Positions 1 through 6,961 of a stretch of 28,987 bases of DNA are shown piece after piece. Within the stretch, counting starts at the first letter, position 1, and the number at the start of each line of letters is the position of its first letter. A program made the translations under genes and the position numbers. The DNA comes from Candidatus Wallbacteria bacterium (GTDB lineage: Bacteria; Muiribacteriota; JAQTZZ01): positions 1 through 28,987 of the forward strand of contig JAQTZZ010000051.1 in assembly GCA_028687545.1 (NCBI GenBank). The letters run 5' to 3'. The notes beneath the pieces were generated by a model that saw nothing but the letters and a program-made list of their open reading frames with translations, did no database searches and was not told the origin of the DNA.

Positions 1-181
1 GATGGGCTTCAGGAACCTTAGCCAGCAGTTTCTGATCCAGGATCACTACGAATTTCCAGGGTTCAGTGCCCATTGCTGAAGGCGCTGCCATGCCTGCGAG
101 CAGGATCTCGTCGATTCTGGCCCTTTCCACCGGCTTTTTCAGATACTTGCGGATCGAACGGCGCTTGAGTATGTTTTCCAT
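1..181 (-). CDS. Nitroreductase family protein, N-terminal part (runs off the window)
   Basis: Only the first 60 codons are present; the gene continues past the left edge. The start ATG (complement of 179-181) follows a strong AGGAGGG ribosome site. The N-terminus MENILKRRSIRKYLKKPV carries the RRSIRKY signature with which nitroreductases contact the FMN phosphate, and the following segment APSAMGTEPWKFVVI is the family's usual second block (APSxxNxQPWxFxVV). Family members are FMN-dependent oxidoreductases that use NAD(P)H to reduce nitro groups, quinones or flavins in the cytoplasm; substrate cannot be inferred from this fragment. It is transcribed away from the next gene, so the 182-348 gap holds both start regions. 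Confidence 0.85.
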   Translation of the reverse strand, partial: MENILKRRSIRKYLKKPVERARIDEILLAGMAAPSAMGTEPWKFVVILDQKLLAKVPEAH

Positions 182-291
182 CAGGCCCTCCTTTTTCATA
201 AAATTTTATCACAGCCCGGGGTTCTTCTCAAAAGAGATTGATAAATTCTCAATTGCCATGCGGAATAGGCTGAAATTTCCTGATTCAGTGC

Positions 292-319
292 TTGACATAC
301 TTAATAATCCGGTTAAGAT
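292..319 (+). promoter_or_regulatory. Sigma70-like promoter of the YxxW-repeat protein gene
   Basis: A perfect -35 TTGACA (292-297) is followed after 16 bp by a -10-like TAAGAT (314-319). The predicted start of transcription lies about 20 bp before the GGGGGG ribosome site of the gene at 349. Sequence match only. Confidence 0.55.
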
Positions 320-348
320 TAAATTAATATTTCTATCGGGGGGAATTC

Positions 349-1179
349 ATGACCAGGTTTCTGGCATTGGTAGTGATCCTGATGCTGGCGTTGCAGGCAT
401 TCAGCCAAGACATTCCGCAGCTCAGGGCCAGGCAGAGCACAAAAGATATCATGCACTGGATGGATACTGTCCGCAGCAGCAACGATTACCGGGGCTGGCT
501 GGATCAGTTCAACAAGTCGGTCAATGACTACATATATTATGCTGACCAGTCGCACGAAGACCAGGTCAGGCTGCTGCTTGGAGCAAAACCCTCCGGCGGA
601 GGCGAATATTATTCAGTCTGGCTTGAACAGACTGCCATCAAACAACTCAATAATTTTTATTATTATGCTACTGAGACCTATCGCACAGCCTTAGGTCTGA
701 TCAAGCTCTCTGAACCTGACTGTATCCCTGTCGGTTATTATCAGCCCTGGCTGAACAGGCTGAATGAGTCCCTTAAGAACTACTGTTATTATGCCACAGA
801 CGTCTACAAGGAAGGCCTGGTCTTTTTGAAGGATGTGCGGCCTGCTTCCCGCGAAGGCGACTATCAGAGCTGGTTTACCCTCTATAATAAGTATCTCTCG
901 GACTATAATTATTACGGTACTGAAGTTTACAAGTATTCCTGTGACCTGCTGCTGGAAGTCAAGCCTGTCGGAGGAGACAATAACGGCACAGTTACCATGG
1001 ACTTTCTCAAGAACATAGACCAGACTTCAATTCAGGTGCTGAAATCCGAAGCCAATTCCCATGCCTTCATAGACCTGATTTCTTCCTTCAAGGAAGGTCT
1101 GGTGAATCAGGCTCTCAACGGAAACATCTGGGCGAAAGCCGAATACACCAGGCTGAAGGGTATTTTCGGGCAGAACTGA
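349..1179 (+). CDS. Secreted protein with four tandem tyrosine-rich YxxW repeats, unknown function
   Basis: 276 aa. A signal peptide (about residues 1-19, MTRFLALVVILMLALQAFSQ) precedes a body that I do not recognise as a known family. Residues about 46-210 contain four tandem units of about 41-43 residues. Each follows the pattern YxxW(L/F)-x3-N-x4-(D/N/K)-Y-x-YYA-T-x-x-Y, then an LLL-x3-KP turn: YRGWLDQFNKSVNDYIYYAD, YSVWLEQ..NNFYYYATETY, YQPWLNRLNESLKNYCYYAT, YQSWFTLYNKYLSDYNYYGT. Units probably form pairs of amphipathic helices with stacked aromatics (inference). A non-repeated helical tail of about 65 residues follows. It has its own promoter (292-319), a GGGGGG ribosome site and a terminator (1209-1234), so it is a single-gene unit. 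Location: periplasm or exterior. Confidence 0.8.
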   Translation: MTRFLALVVILMLALQAFSQDIPQLRARQSTKDIMHWMDTVRSSNDYRGWLDQFNKSVNDYIYYADQSHEDQVRLLLGAKPSGGGEYYSVWLEQTAIKQLNNFYYYATETYRTALGLIKLSEPDCIPVGYYQPWLNRLNESLKNYCYYATDVYKEGLVFLKDVRPASREGDYQSWFTLYNKYLSDYNYYGTEVYKYSCDLLLEVKPVGGDNNGTVTMDFLKNIDQTSIQVLKSEANSHAFIDLISSFKEGLVNQALNGNIWAKAEYTRLKGIFGQN

Positions 1180-1208
1180 TAAAGTTTAAGTTGGTCAGTA
1201 AAAAAAAG

Positions 1209-1234
1209 AACCCCGCTGGCTGCGGGGTTTTTTA
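1209..1234. terminator. Bidirectional rho-independent terminator between convergent genes
   Basis: Perfect stem AACCCCGC (1209-1216) / GCGGGGTT (1222-1229) with loop TGGCT, T-run on the + strand and an A-run (1200-1207) that becomes a T-run on the - strand. It sits between the ends of the genes at 349-1179 (+) and 1261-2397 (-) and can serve both. Confidence 0.9.
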
Positions 1235-1260
1235 TTGATCTGGTTCGCTTGAATTGCTGG

Positions 1261-2397
1261 TCAGTTTAAGCCGGCAGGCACAGACATTTCGTTCAAAGCT
1301 TTCAGGATTGCTTTCTGGGAAGAGTACACTCCCATGGTGATGCAATGGACTGCGCCGTACAATTCAATGATTTTCCTGCAGTCGAATCCTTTTACAGTAT
1401 AGCCGGGCATCAATTTCCGATAAGTTTCCAGGGCTTCCTGGTCGGTTTCCAATCCGTACACCGGTACCAGCACTTTTTTGTTAATGATCAGGGAATTGAG
1501 ATAGCTGTTTGTGATAACCGATCCAGTCACCTGCGGGATTTCCTTGTATTTCGGCATGACTATCCGTTCCACTCTGTAGGGCTTGCCGGCAAGATCTTTT
1601 ATCTTTTTCAGAGTCTGGAAATTCTCATCCAGCAGTTCCTTGTTCCCCTCGACCCCATCGCTCTTGTTTCTGTATTCCCCGAGCAGGAGCGTGTTGCTGT
1701 CAAGCAGTTTGCAGTACAGGTCCACATGCCCTGTGCCTTCTTTTCTCAGAGGTTTGAGAAAAATCACCTGTTCGGCACCGAAGTAATCGCGGTAAATCTC
1801 CCTGATTTTCTCTTCGCTCTGCCCGGCGGTTTCCTGTTGCATGTGAATGGAGCAGAAAGCCGTTCCCCTGCCGTCGAACATCATGTTTCCTCCAGCTTCT
1901 TCCATAGGGCAGGAGTGCTCAGTTGCCTGGAAATACCCGGCCAGTTTTTTCACGTCCTCTCCGTAATAATTCAAGAGAACAACTTTGTCTCTGCGTCCGT
2001 CCTCGTTCACGATCCAGAACGGTCCGAAATCCCTGACCCAGATAAGAAAAGACTGTGGAATCAGCTTGATGTTTTTCATGTTTACGCCGCTGGCCTTTAG
2101 TTTCTTTTCGATTTCAACTGTTTCCTTGAAGCAGACATAGACCAGAGTGTCCTCTGCAATAAACTTCACCATCTCCATCTGAAGATCTTCCTGCTCAATG
2201 TCCCAGCAGACGATCAGGCCTTCAGCTGTATCGAATTCACCGGTTGTATGGAAGTTTCCAGATGGAACCCTGTATGATTTGTCAATTCTGATTGATCCGT
2301 TCAACCCGGCCTGTTTTAAAAAATCAAGATGGCTGATTGTTCCTGAAAAAGAACTGACTGTGAAGAGAATTAATGACAACAGTAAAATTTTACTCAA
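1261..2397 (-). CDS. Secreted agmatine deiminase / PAD_porph family hydrolase
   Basis: 378 aa, TTG start (complement of 2395-2397) behind a weak GGGAAG ribosome site; no nearby ATG would keep the signal peptide (MSKILLLSLILFTVSSFSG). The guanidino-modifying fold of agmatine deiminase and the Porphyromonas-type peptidylarginine deiminase is shown by WVRDFGPFWI (D123), EAGGNMMFDGRG (168-178), TGHVDLY (H224, D226) and GAVHCITMG (nucleophile C352). This Asp/His/Asp/Cys set is the one used to attack a guanidinium carbon through a thiouronium intermediate, so the enzyme should be active. Classical agmatine deiminases are cytosolic, whereas this protein is exported, so the substrate may be arginine side chains of peptides or extracellular agmatine (inference). 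No putrescine-pathway gene is nearby. It ends in a terminator shared with the convergent upstream gene. Confidence 0.88.
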   Translation of the reverse strand: MSKILLLSLILFTVSSFSGTISHLDFLKQAGLNGSIRIDKSYRVPSGNFHTTGEFDTAEGLIVCWDIEQEDLQMEMVKFIAEDTLVYVCFKETVEIEKKLKASGVNMKNIKLIPQSFLIWVRDFGPFWIVNEDGRRDKVVLLNYYGEDVKKLAGYFQATEHSCPMEEAGGNMMFDGRGTAFCSIHMQQETAGQSEEKIREIYRDYFGAEQVIFLKPLRKEGTGHVDLYCKLLDSNTLLLGEYRNKSDGVEGNKELLDENFQTLKKIKDLAGKPYRVERIVMPKYKEIPQVTGSVITNSYLNSLIINKKVLVPVYGLETDQEALETYRKLMPGYTVKGFDCRKIIELYGAVHCITMGVYSSQKAILKALNEMSVPAGLN

Positions 2398-2507
2398 TTG
2401 ATCTTCCCATCCTGCATACTTGATACAGCTTTCAATTTAAATTATACCATCAAAAAGGTCAGCATTCAAGCTATCAAAAATTTTCGTGCAGTTTCAACAA
2501 ACTTCAG

Positions 2508-2513
2508 TATAAT
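2508..2513 (+). promoter_or_regulatory. -10 box (TATAAT) for the gene at 2564
   Basis: A perfect TATAAT lies 51 bp before the ATG at 2564. No good -35 box stands at 16-18 bp (best is CGTGCA), so it may need an activator or be an A/T-rich coincidence. Confidence 0.35.
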
Positions 2514-2563
2514 TTTATACATGCATAGCTGTCTTTAACCAACAATTTCCTGGAGGAATAGAA

Positions 2564-3799
2564 ATGAAAAATATTATTATGGCCGCATTCCTGTCTACCG
2601 TTTCCATGCTTTATGCAGCCGATCTTGCCAGGAATTATGAAAAAGCCTTGCTCTGGCTGGACGATTTCAGGGGAAAACCTGAGGAACTGGCACTGATTGA
2701 GGAGTTCAAGCCTGATATGCTGCTGCGCTCCTGGTACCGCTGGGGTCAGCCTGACAAGGATAAACTGTATGAAAAACGCACTCAGGAAGTCAGGGCTTTA
2801 CGCAAGAATGGAATGGCGCTCGGAGGCGGTGGTTCTCTTTCGATCGTGAATGAGCAGGATCTGAAATCACCTGATTTTGACATGACCTGGCTCTCCACTG
2901 GCCTGGACGGCAAAGTGATCGCGAAAGACGGCCAGTCCTATGGCTCTCTCTCTGCGCCGGGTTTCAGGGAATATCTGATCAGGAAAGCCATGGAGCAGGC
3001 ACGGCTCGGGGCAGTGGAGCTGCATTTCGGAGAGACGAACGGCAGGATCGATTATGACGACTGGACTCTGGGCTTGAAGGGGGACAATGGCTTCATTCAG
3101 TGGCTGAGAAAAAAATACGCAGACAAGACATCTAACTGGTGGAAGGAATATCTCGGAGACTTCGGAGACAAAGTATTCCGCAACAGCCGGATTGTACGCA
3201 GCGATTTTCTGAAAATGAGCAAGGCTTACTCCGAGACATTCAAGAGCGAATGGGGAAAATCCGGGTCCTGGAAAGGCTTGAATGCTGCCGGAAAACCAGC
3301 CTTCCTCGCCTATATTTACCGCGAAAACCTGGACAGTTTCATCGGCAGCCTGAGAAAGCAGCTGCTGGACAGGGCCAGAACCGAAGTTTCCATCGATATC
3401 TGGGGCTTTGCGGACTGGATTCTGGAACTGAAAAACAAGCCTGATGCTTACATCGAATGCATTCCAAACAAGGACTGGGGTCTGGACTGGTTCAAAAAAG
3501 GATTTCCGACCGGCGATGACGACAAGCAGCTGCGCAAGATAATGACTGAACTGATCAAGTCTGTTTACGGCACCCCTGTTGTTTTCACGATCGATCATCC
3601 GCATCCTTTCGAGGAATACAGGAAACTGCCTGATCAGAAACGGGCGGACCTGACCCGCTATTTTGCGAATCTCACCTGGTCCCTGAACGCGAAATTCCTG
3701 TTCCGGAGTTACTCGCAGGAACAGAAAGACCTGGGCCCGCTCACCCGTCAGGCGATCAGGGAACTTTGCGACAAGGCGAAAAAAAGCCAGATACAGTGA
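2564..3799 (+). CDS. Secreted TIM-barrel-like protein, possible glycoside-hydrolase relative
   Basis: 411 aa with an excellent ribosome site (TGGAGGAATAGAA) and signal peptide MKNIIMAAFLSTVSMLYAAD. The body alternates hydrophobic strand-like segments with helices: FKPDMLLRSWYRWG, NGMALGGGGSLSI, LGAVELHFGET, VSIDIWGFADWI, DAYIECIPNKDWGLDW, PVVFTIDHPHPFEEY and LNAKFLFRSYSQEQ, about as many as a (beta/alpha)8 barrel needs. Acidic residues at strand ends (E in ELHFGE, D in SIDIWGFAD, E in YIECIP) are placed as in glycoside hydrolase clans, and the protein begins directly with a 'failing judgment of a narrative' type layout (aromatic-rich, WYRWG, WNWK-like motifs) common in uncharacterised GHL proteins. 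The enzymatic role is inference; I cannot assign a family. A single-gene unit with no obvious terminator; the + strand continues into the MFS leader. Confidence 0.7.
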   Translation: MKNIIMAAFLSTVSMLYAADLARNYEKALLWLDDFRGKPEELALIEEFKPDMLLRSWYRWGQPDKDKLYEKRTQEVRALRKNGMALGGGGSLSIVNEQDLKSPDFDMTWLSTGLDGKVIAKDGQSYGSLSAPGFREYLIRKAMEQARLGAVELHFGETNGRIDYDDWTLGLKGDNGFIQWLRKKYADKTSNWWKEYLGDFGDKVFRNSRIVRSDFLKMSKAYSETFKSEWGKSGSWKGLNAAGKPAFLAYIYRENLDSFIGSLRKQLLDRARTEVSIDIWGFADWILELKNKPDAYIECIPNKDWGLDWFKKGFPTGDDDKQLRKIMTELIKSVYGTPVVFTIDHPHPFEEYRKLPDQKRADLTRYFANLTWSLNAKFLFRSYSQEQKDLGPLTRQAIRELCDKAKKSQIQ

Positions 3800-3867
3800 T
3801 TTTTTTCTTGCGATTTTCTCAGATACATGTTTTAATTGAATCAGAACAAATCTTCGTGGAGGGCGGT

Positions 3868-3939
3868 ATGAACAATAAACAACGCATAGAATGCCGCTAT
3901 TTCCCTATGAGGATTGTTCTTCATTATTTACATCGCTGA
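3868..3939 (+). CDS. Short leader peptide 1 of the MFS exporter (23 aa)
   Basis: ATG after GGAGGGCGGT encodes MNNKQRIECRYFPMRIVLHY plus LHR. Its MRIV codons (ATG AGG ATT GTT) contain the left arm GAGGATTGT (3909-3917) of a perfect 9-bp inverted repeat whose right arm lies 49 bp downstream (3967-3975). A ribosome paused near these codons would therefore open a hairpin. Met-Arg-x near the site recalls the arrest motifs of macrolide-sensing leaders such as those of ermD and mef(E), but that resemblance is short. No homologue is claimed. It could also be a chance ORF, although the ribosome site and hairpin placement argue against this. Confidence 0.45.
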   Translation: MNNKQRIECRYFPMRIVLHYLHR

Positions 3940-3975
3940 CCTAATTACAAACAAAAATCTCTAAGCACAATCCTC
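3909..3975 (+). promoter_or_regulatory. Inverted repeat in MFS leader (hairpin 1)
   Basis: GAGGATTGT (3909-3917) and ACAATCCTC (3967-3975) are perfect reverse complements with a 49-nt spacer containing the stop codon of leader ORF 1. The right arm's TCCTC could alternatively pair with GAGGA in the ribosome site of leader ORF 2 (4072-4076), giving a possible switch. The pairing is visible in the sequence; the switch is inference. Confidence 0.5.
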
Positions 3976-4054
3976 GGACAGGGGAATTTGCGTTTCGGAC
4001 TGATTCATTCAGCTGATTCGCTTTGCACCTGTTCCGATTTAAATAAGAAAATTA

Positions 4055-4067
4055 CGGTTCTGAACCG
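4055..4067. promoter_or_regulatory. 13-bp palindrome just before leader ORF 2
   Basis: CGGTTC-T-GAACCG is a perfect palindrome with a single central base, ending 3 bp before the GGAGG ribosome site at 4071. It may be a repressor operator (DNA) or, as RNA, a 5-bp stem with loop CTG next to the ribosome site. Confidence 0.4.
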
Positions 4068-4080
4068 AAAGGAGGAAAGT

Positions 4081-4185
4081 ATGAACATGTTATCCCGTGA
4101 GTGCAGCAGAATCTCGATTAAAGGAGAGAGAAAGATGGTTAGAAAAAATGCAACCGGATCTGATTACTGGATCAAAGACGATTAG
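4081..4185 (+). CDS. Short leader peptide 2 of the MFS exporter (34 aa, with nested 16-aa start)
   Basis: ATG at 4081 follows the near-ideal ribosome site AAAGGAGGAAAGT. The peptide begins MNMLSRECSRISIKGERK and ends MVRKNATGSDYWIKDD. A second in-frame ATG (4135) has its own ribosome site AAGGAGAG (4121-4128) with 6-nt spacing, so a 16-residue peptide could be made independently. The stop TAG (4183-4185) lies 5 nt before a stable hairpin (4191-4219) and 46 nt before the exporter ATG, the spacing seen in translational attenuators where the terminating or paused ribosome decides downstream initiation. No leader signal for secretion and no recognisable RiPP leader motif. A self-standing small peptide exported by the neighbouring MFS protein is an alternative. 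Confidence 0.6.
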   Translation: MNMLSRECSRISIKGERKMVRKNATGSDYWIKDD

Positions 4186-4190
4186 AAAAA

Positions 4191-4227
4191 GCGGAGAGCT
4201 CGTCAGGTAGAGCCTCCGCAAAGGAGG
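4191..4227 (+). promoter_or_regulatory. Mutually exclusive hairpins controlling the MFS ribosome site
   Basis: Hairpin A: GCGGAG (4191-4196), bulged A, GCTC (4198-4201), an 8-nt loop, then GAGC and CTCCGC (to 4219), a 10-bp stem. Hairpin B: CCTCC (4213-4217) with GGAGG (4223-4227), loop GCAAA, which hides the exporter's ribosome site. Both use the CCTCC segment, so they cannot coexist. A ribosome at the end of leader ORF 2 would cover the 5' arm of A. There is no T-run, so a terminator is unlikely. Confidence 0.6.
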
Positions 4228-4231
4228 AAAA

Positions 4232-5515
4232 ATGTTTTCAATGTTACGCAACTATAAGAGGAATTACGAACCATTACTGAAAAACAAGCCGCTGATGACC
4301 CTGATCGCAGCCGGATTCATTTCCAGGCTGGGCAGCAGGGCGACCTATTTCGCGATGCTGAAGAAGGTCTACGACATCTCAGGCGGAAAGATCACTGATC
4401 TCGGCTTCCTGACTGTCTGCGAGGCATTACCGTTTCTGATCTTCGGCACAATCGCAGGCATCCTGATCGACAGGTGTTCCAGGAAGCGGGTCATGATCGC
4501 ATCCGACCTGGCCGGCAGCCTGCTGGTGGTCTCTGCGGCCCTGATCAACAGCTTGAGCGGAGTTTACCTGATGAGTTTTCTCAGCTCGCTAGTATATGTA
4601 TTCAGGCAGCCTGCCCAGATGTCCTTTGAACCGAATCTGGTGACAAAGGAAGAGATCCCGCTGATGAGCTCCCTTTCCACAGCGGTCTCCAGCCTGACCA
4701 TGATTCTGGGCTCAGCGATGGGTGCTGCTGTGGTGGGACTGATCGGAGCCAATAAGGCTTTCCTGATCGACGGCACGACCCTGCTTGTTTCAGCGCTGCT
4801 TCTGACTTTCATCAGAGTGGAAGAAAAGCATGCCGGCAAGACGGATGAAGCCGGGAAGCCGCAGGAGTTCCTGGAAGGGATCAGGATCATGTGGGGCAGC
4901 CTGAGCCTGCGGATGATGTCCATGATCGACCTGTTCGTGACCTTTGCCATGGCCATGCAGGGAATGCTGATTTATTTCCACCTGAAGACAGGGCTCGGTT
5001 TCGGCGACCGCGCAGAACTGGCCTGGGGCTCGCTGATCTCCGCGTCAGGCGCGGGCGTGATTTTCGGCAGCCTGTTCATGGGCATGTATCTGAAGACCTG
5101 CAGGAACTGGTTTACTGTCTACCTGAACATCCTGATGCTGGATGCAGTGGTGTTCTTGCTCTTCCTGTTCAGCCCCTGGTTCCCGCTCTCCATGGTGCTG
5201 TTCGCATTTCTGGGGGCAATCGGCGGTGCGCATGTGGTGACAATGAACACCACGGTCCAGAAGACAGTTACAGACGAAAAGAGGGGCAAGGTGTTCGCAG
5301 CCTTTTCCACTCTTGGCAGCCCTGTGGCGATCGTGTCAGTGTCCCTGGGCGCTCTTCTGGCAGGCATATTCAGCGCTTATTCAGTGCTGATGTTCACAGC
5401 CGTGCTTGAAGCTGCGATCTCGATCGGGCTCAGGTTCACTAAAACATACAGGGTGCTGGCTCAGGAAGCAGGAGAAGCTGAAGCAGTACCCGAAATGGAG
5501 GAAGCAGCCGCGTGA
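4232..5515 (+). CDS. MFS drug/metabolite exporter (MFS_3, MefA/EntS-like)
   Basis: 427 aa, ribosome site AAAGGAGGAAAA. About 12 hydrophobic segments can be followed, beginning at LMTLIAAGFISRLGSRATYFA (about 21-41). The MFS motif A appears as GILIDRCSRKRVMI in the first cytoplasmic loop (after TM2, about residues 75-90), followed by FRQPAQMSFEPNLV, a stretch typical of the 12-TM MFS_3 group that includes macrolide exporters Mef and the enterobactin exporter EntS (PNLV after a P-A motif). A central loop rich in charge (about 190-215) separates the two halves, and a short acidic Ala/Glu tail closes the protein. It should export a hydrophobic small molecule by proton antiport through the inner membrane. 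Substrate unknown. Regulation through the structured leader upstream (3868-4227) is the notable feature; a terminator follows at 5545. Confidence 0.88.
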   Translation: MFSMLRNYKRNYEPLLKNKPLMTLIAAGFISRLGSRATYFAMLKKVYDISGGKITDLGFLTVCEALPFLIFGTIAGILIDRCSRKRVMIASDLAGSLLVVSAALINSLSGVYLMSFLSSLVYVFRQPAQMSFEPNLVTKEEIPLMSSLSTAVSSLTMILGSAMGAAVVGLIGANKAFLIDGTTLLVSALLLTFIRVEEKHAGKTDEAGKPQEFLEGIRIMWGSLSLRMMSMIDLFVTFAMAMQGMLIYFHLKTGLGFGDRAELAWGSLISASGAGVIFGSLFMGMYLKTCRNWFTVYLNILMLDAVVFLLFLFSPWFPLSMVLFAFLGAIGGAHVVTMNTTVQKTVTDEKRGKVFAAFSTLGSPVAIVSVSLGALLAGIFSAYSVLMFTAVLEAAISIGLRFTKTYRVLAQEAGEAEAVPEMEEAAA

Positions 5516-5544
5516 TAAGCGCGAGCAGCAAAACGTAATGATTC

Positions 5545-5571
5545 ACCGCCCGGGATCCTGGGCGGTTTTTT
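5545..5571 (+). terminator. Rho-independent terminator of the MFS gene
   Basis: ACCGCCC (5545-5551) pairs with GGGCGGT (5560-5566), loop GGGATCCT region, followed by six T. Lies 30 bp after the MFS stop codon. Confidence 0.9.
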
Positions 5572-5660
5572 AATACGCAAGTTGAATTTATAGCATTGAA
5601 GAGGCGATGTTTGTAACGTAACATAGGAAGTACAGGTGAAGTGTTAACTGGAGGACAGGT

Positions 5661-5843
5661 ATGACGAAAACAAGAGCCAGGCTGTATGCTCTTTTACTCT
5701 TTGGATTGATTGCTGCGGATTTATCCGCATCCGACGAGTCCGGCTGTTACACAAAAAAACTGCTCCCGCCTTCTACAGGAATCTATAAAGAAAATAGTAT
5801 CTCGACTTTGGCAAATCTCTCGATCTGTAATCATTGCAATTGA
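5661..5843 (+). pseudogene. Truncated secreted protein whose 3' end is a repeat-element end
   Basis: 60 codons with a good ribosome site (GGAGGACAGGT) and a convincing signal peptide (residues about 1-24, ending LSAS). After the mature start ESGCYTKKLLPP the sequence runs at codon 47 into CTCGACTTTGGCAAAT (5801-5816), identical to the terminal inverted repeat of the element family at 17.7, 24.6 and 26.4 kb. The last residues STLANLSICNHCN are therefore probably encoded by repeat-derived DNA. I read this as a secreted-protein gene cut short by an insertion that later decayed to a single end. A genuine 60-residue secreted peptide is possible. The product is not recognised. Confidence 0.55.
5801..5816 (-). 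repeat. Solo terminal repeat of the TTGGCAAAT element family
   Basis: CTCGACTTTGGCAAAT matches exactly 16 bp of the right end (reverse complement) of the element copy at 24582-24751. No second end or internal block of the element is present within the next kilobase, so this is a solo end. Confidence 0.6.
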
Positions 5844-5897
5844 TTTCCATAATAAAGTGATGTAATTTAACAATGAAATCATCCCAGGAGGGTCTTC

Positions 5898-6806
5898 ATG
5901 AGAAAAATGATGCTCATGCTTTTTTTGGTAATCTGCCTGATCATTCCTGCTGCTGCAACAGTGGAGACTTTCGACAAAAAAACCGCTTTTTCCGCTGCCA
6001 ATGATTTTCTGATCCAGTATGAGAACCCGAACCTGGCCAAAATCGGGGCCAGCGCTTTTGACGTAGTGGTAATGGATTATTCCAGCGACGGCTATACTGA
6101 CGGGGAATACACCCGCAGCCAGATCGAGCAGTTGAAGAACAGTCCTGGCGGTAAGAAAATATTGATCTCTTACCTGTGCATCGGGGAAGCAGAGAATTAC
6201 AGGTATTATTGGAAACCTGAATGGAAGGACAACCCACCGTCTTGGATGGGAACCACCGACCCAGATTGGCCGGACAATTGCAAGGTTAAATTCTGGGACG
6301 AAAACTGGAAAAAGATCATTTTCGGGGCAAACAGCTATCTGGACAAAATCCTGGCAGCTGGCTTCGACGGCATATACCTGGATTTCATTTATGCTTATGA
6401 AGACTGGACATCTCAGTTCCCGGACTCGGATAAGCGGATGATCACTCTTGTAACAGAGATCGCTGCATACGCAAGATCCAAGTCCCCCGATTTTCTGATC
6501 ATCACCTCCAATGGTTTAGATCTATGCAGCGACAAGAATTATCTGCAGGTGCTCAGTGGAATCTGCGTAGAGGACACATGGTACGACGGCGACGTGTCGC
6601 TGAGCCCAAAAATTACCGGGGAAATGCTGCCCAGCCTTGACGCAATCGCCAAAGCCGGAAAAAAGGTCTTTTGCGTTGACTTCGTCACCAAGAAAGATCT
6701 GATCAAGGATTTTTATACCAAAGCACGTGCCAGGGGATTTGTGCCTTACGCCACCAGTCGTGATATGAAGAATCTGACGATCAATGCAGGCTTTGAGCCG
6801 GATTAG
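5898..6806 (+). CDS. Secreted GH114 / TM1410-family putative glycoside hydrolase
   Basis: 302 aa, ribosome site CAGGAGGGTCTTC, signal peptide MRKMMLMLFLVICLIIPAAA. The family of endo-alpha-1,4-polygalactosaminidase (GH114) and the TM1410/MJ1477 proteins is recognised from DVVVMDYSSDG (55-65), the hallmark LISYLCIGEAENYRYYWKPEW (89-109), FDGIYLDFIYAYEDW (156-170) and GICVEDTWYDG (221-231). D162 and E225 sit at the strand ends where GH114 enzymes carry their two catalytic acids. Such enzymes cleave galactosamine-containing exopolysaccharide, but many TM1410-type members have no proven substrate. Length (about 280 mature residues) fits a single TIM barrel. It lies 54 bp after a truncated ORF and may share its transcript. 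Confidence 0.88.
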   Translation: MRKMMLMLFLVICLIIPAAATVETFDKKTAFSAANDFLIQYENPNLAKIGASAFDVVVMDYSSDGYTDGEYTRSQIEQLKNSPGGKKILISYLCIGEAENYRYYWKPEWKDNPPSWMGTTDPDWPDNCKVKFWDENWKKIIFGANSYLDKILAAGFDGIYLDFIYAYEDWTSQFPDSDKRMITLVTEIAAYARSKSPDFLIITSNGLDLCSDKNYLQVLSGICVEDTWYDGDVSLSPKITGEMLPSLDAIAKAGKKVFCVDFVTKKDLIKDFYTKARARGFVPYATSRDMKNLTINAGFEPD

Positions 6807-6961
6807 GAATCAATTTTCCAGGACTACACCACTAGTTTCTCAGCAGTGTCGGAGAAATACGGCCTGGTTGCTGCACAAGTAAAAAGGAGCTGTCCTACTT
6901 TTTGGACACACCCTTTTGTTGTGCGCCAGGCAGGGTGCGCTTGCTTGGGAGGGAAGGCCAC
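6807..6961. other. Intergenic gap with a small TGTCC/GGACA hairpin
   Basis: No gene seen. TGTCC (6893-6897) and GGACA (6906-6910) form a short inverted repeat around TACTTTTT; such TGTCC...GGACA ends resemble some insertion-sequence termini, but nothing else supports an element. Confidence 0.25.

Noticed and set aside
2867-3604. Minus-strand ORF of about 245 codons opposite the TIM-barrel-like gene
   Set aside because: Shadow frame; the + strand gene has ribosome site, signal peptide and coherent composition.
4564-5409. Long opposite and other-frame ORFs inside the MFS gene
   Set aside because: They lack ribosome sites and protein motifs and mirror the codon pattern of the true frame, which has clear MFS motifs.
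6891-6912. TGTCCTACTTTTTGGACA as an insertion-sequence end
   Set aside because: Single short inverted repeat with no transposase, second end or target duplication nearby.
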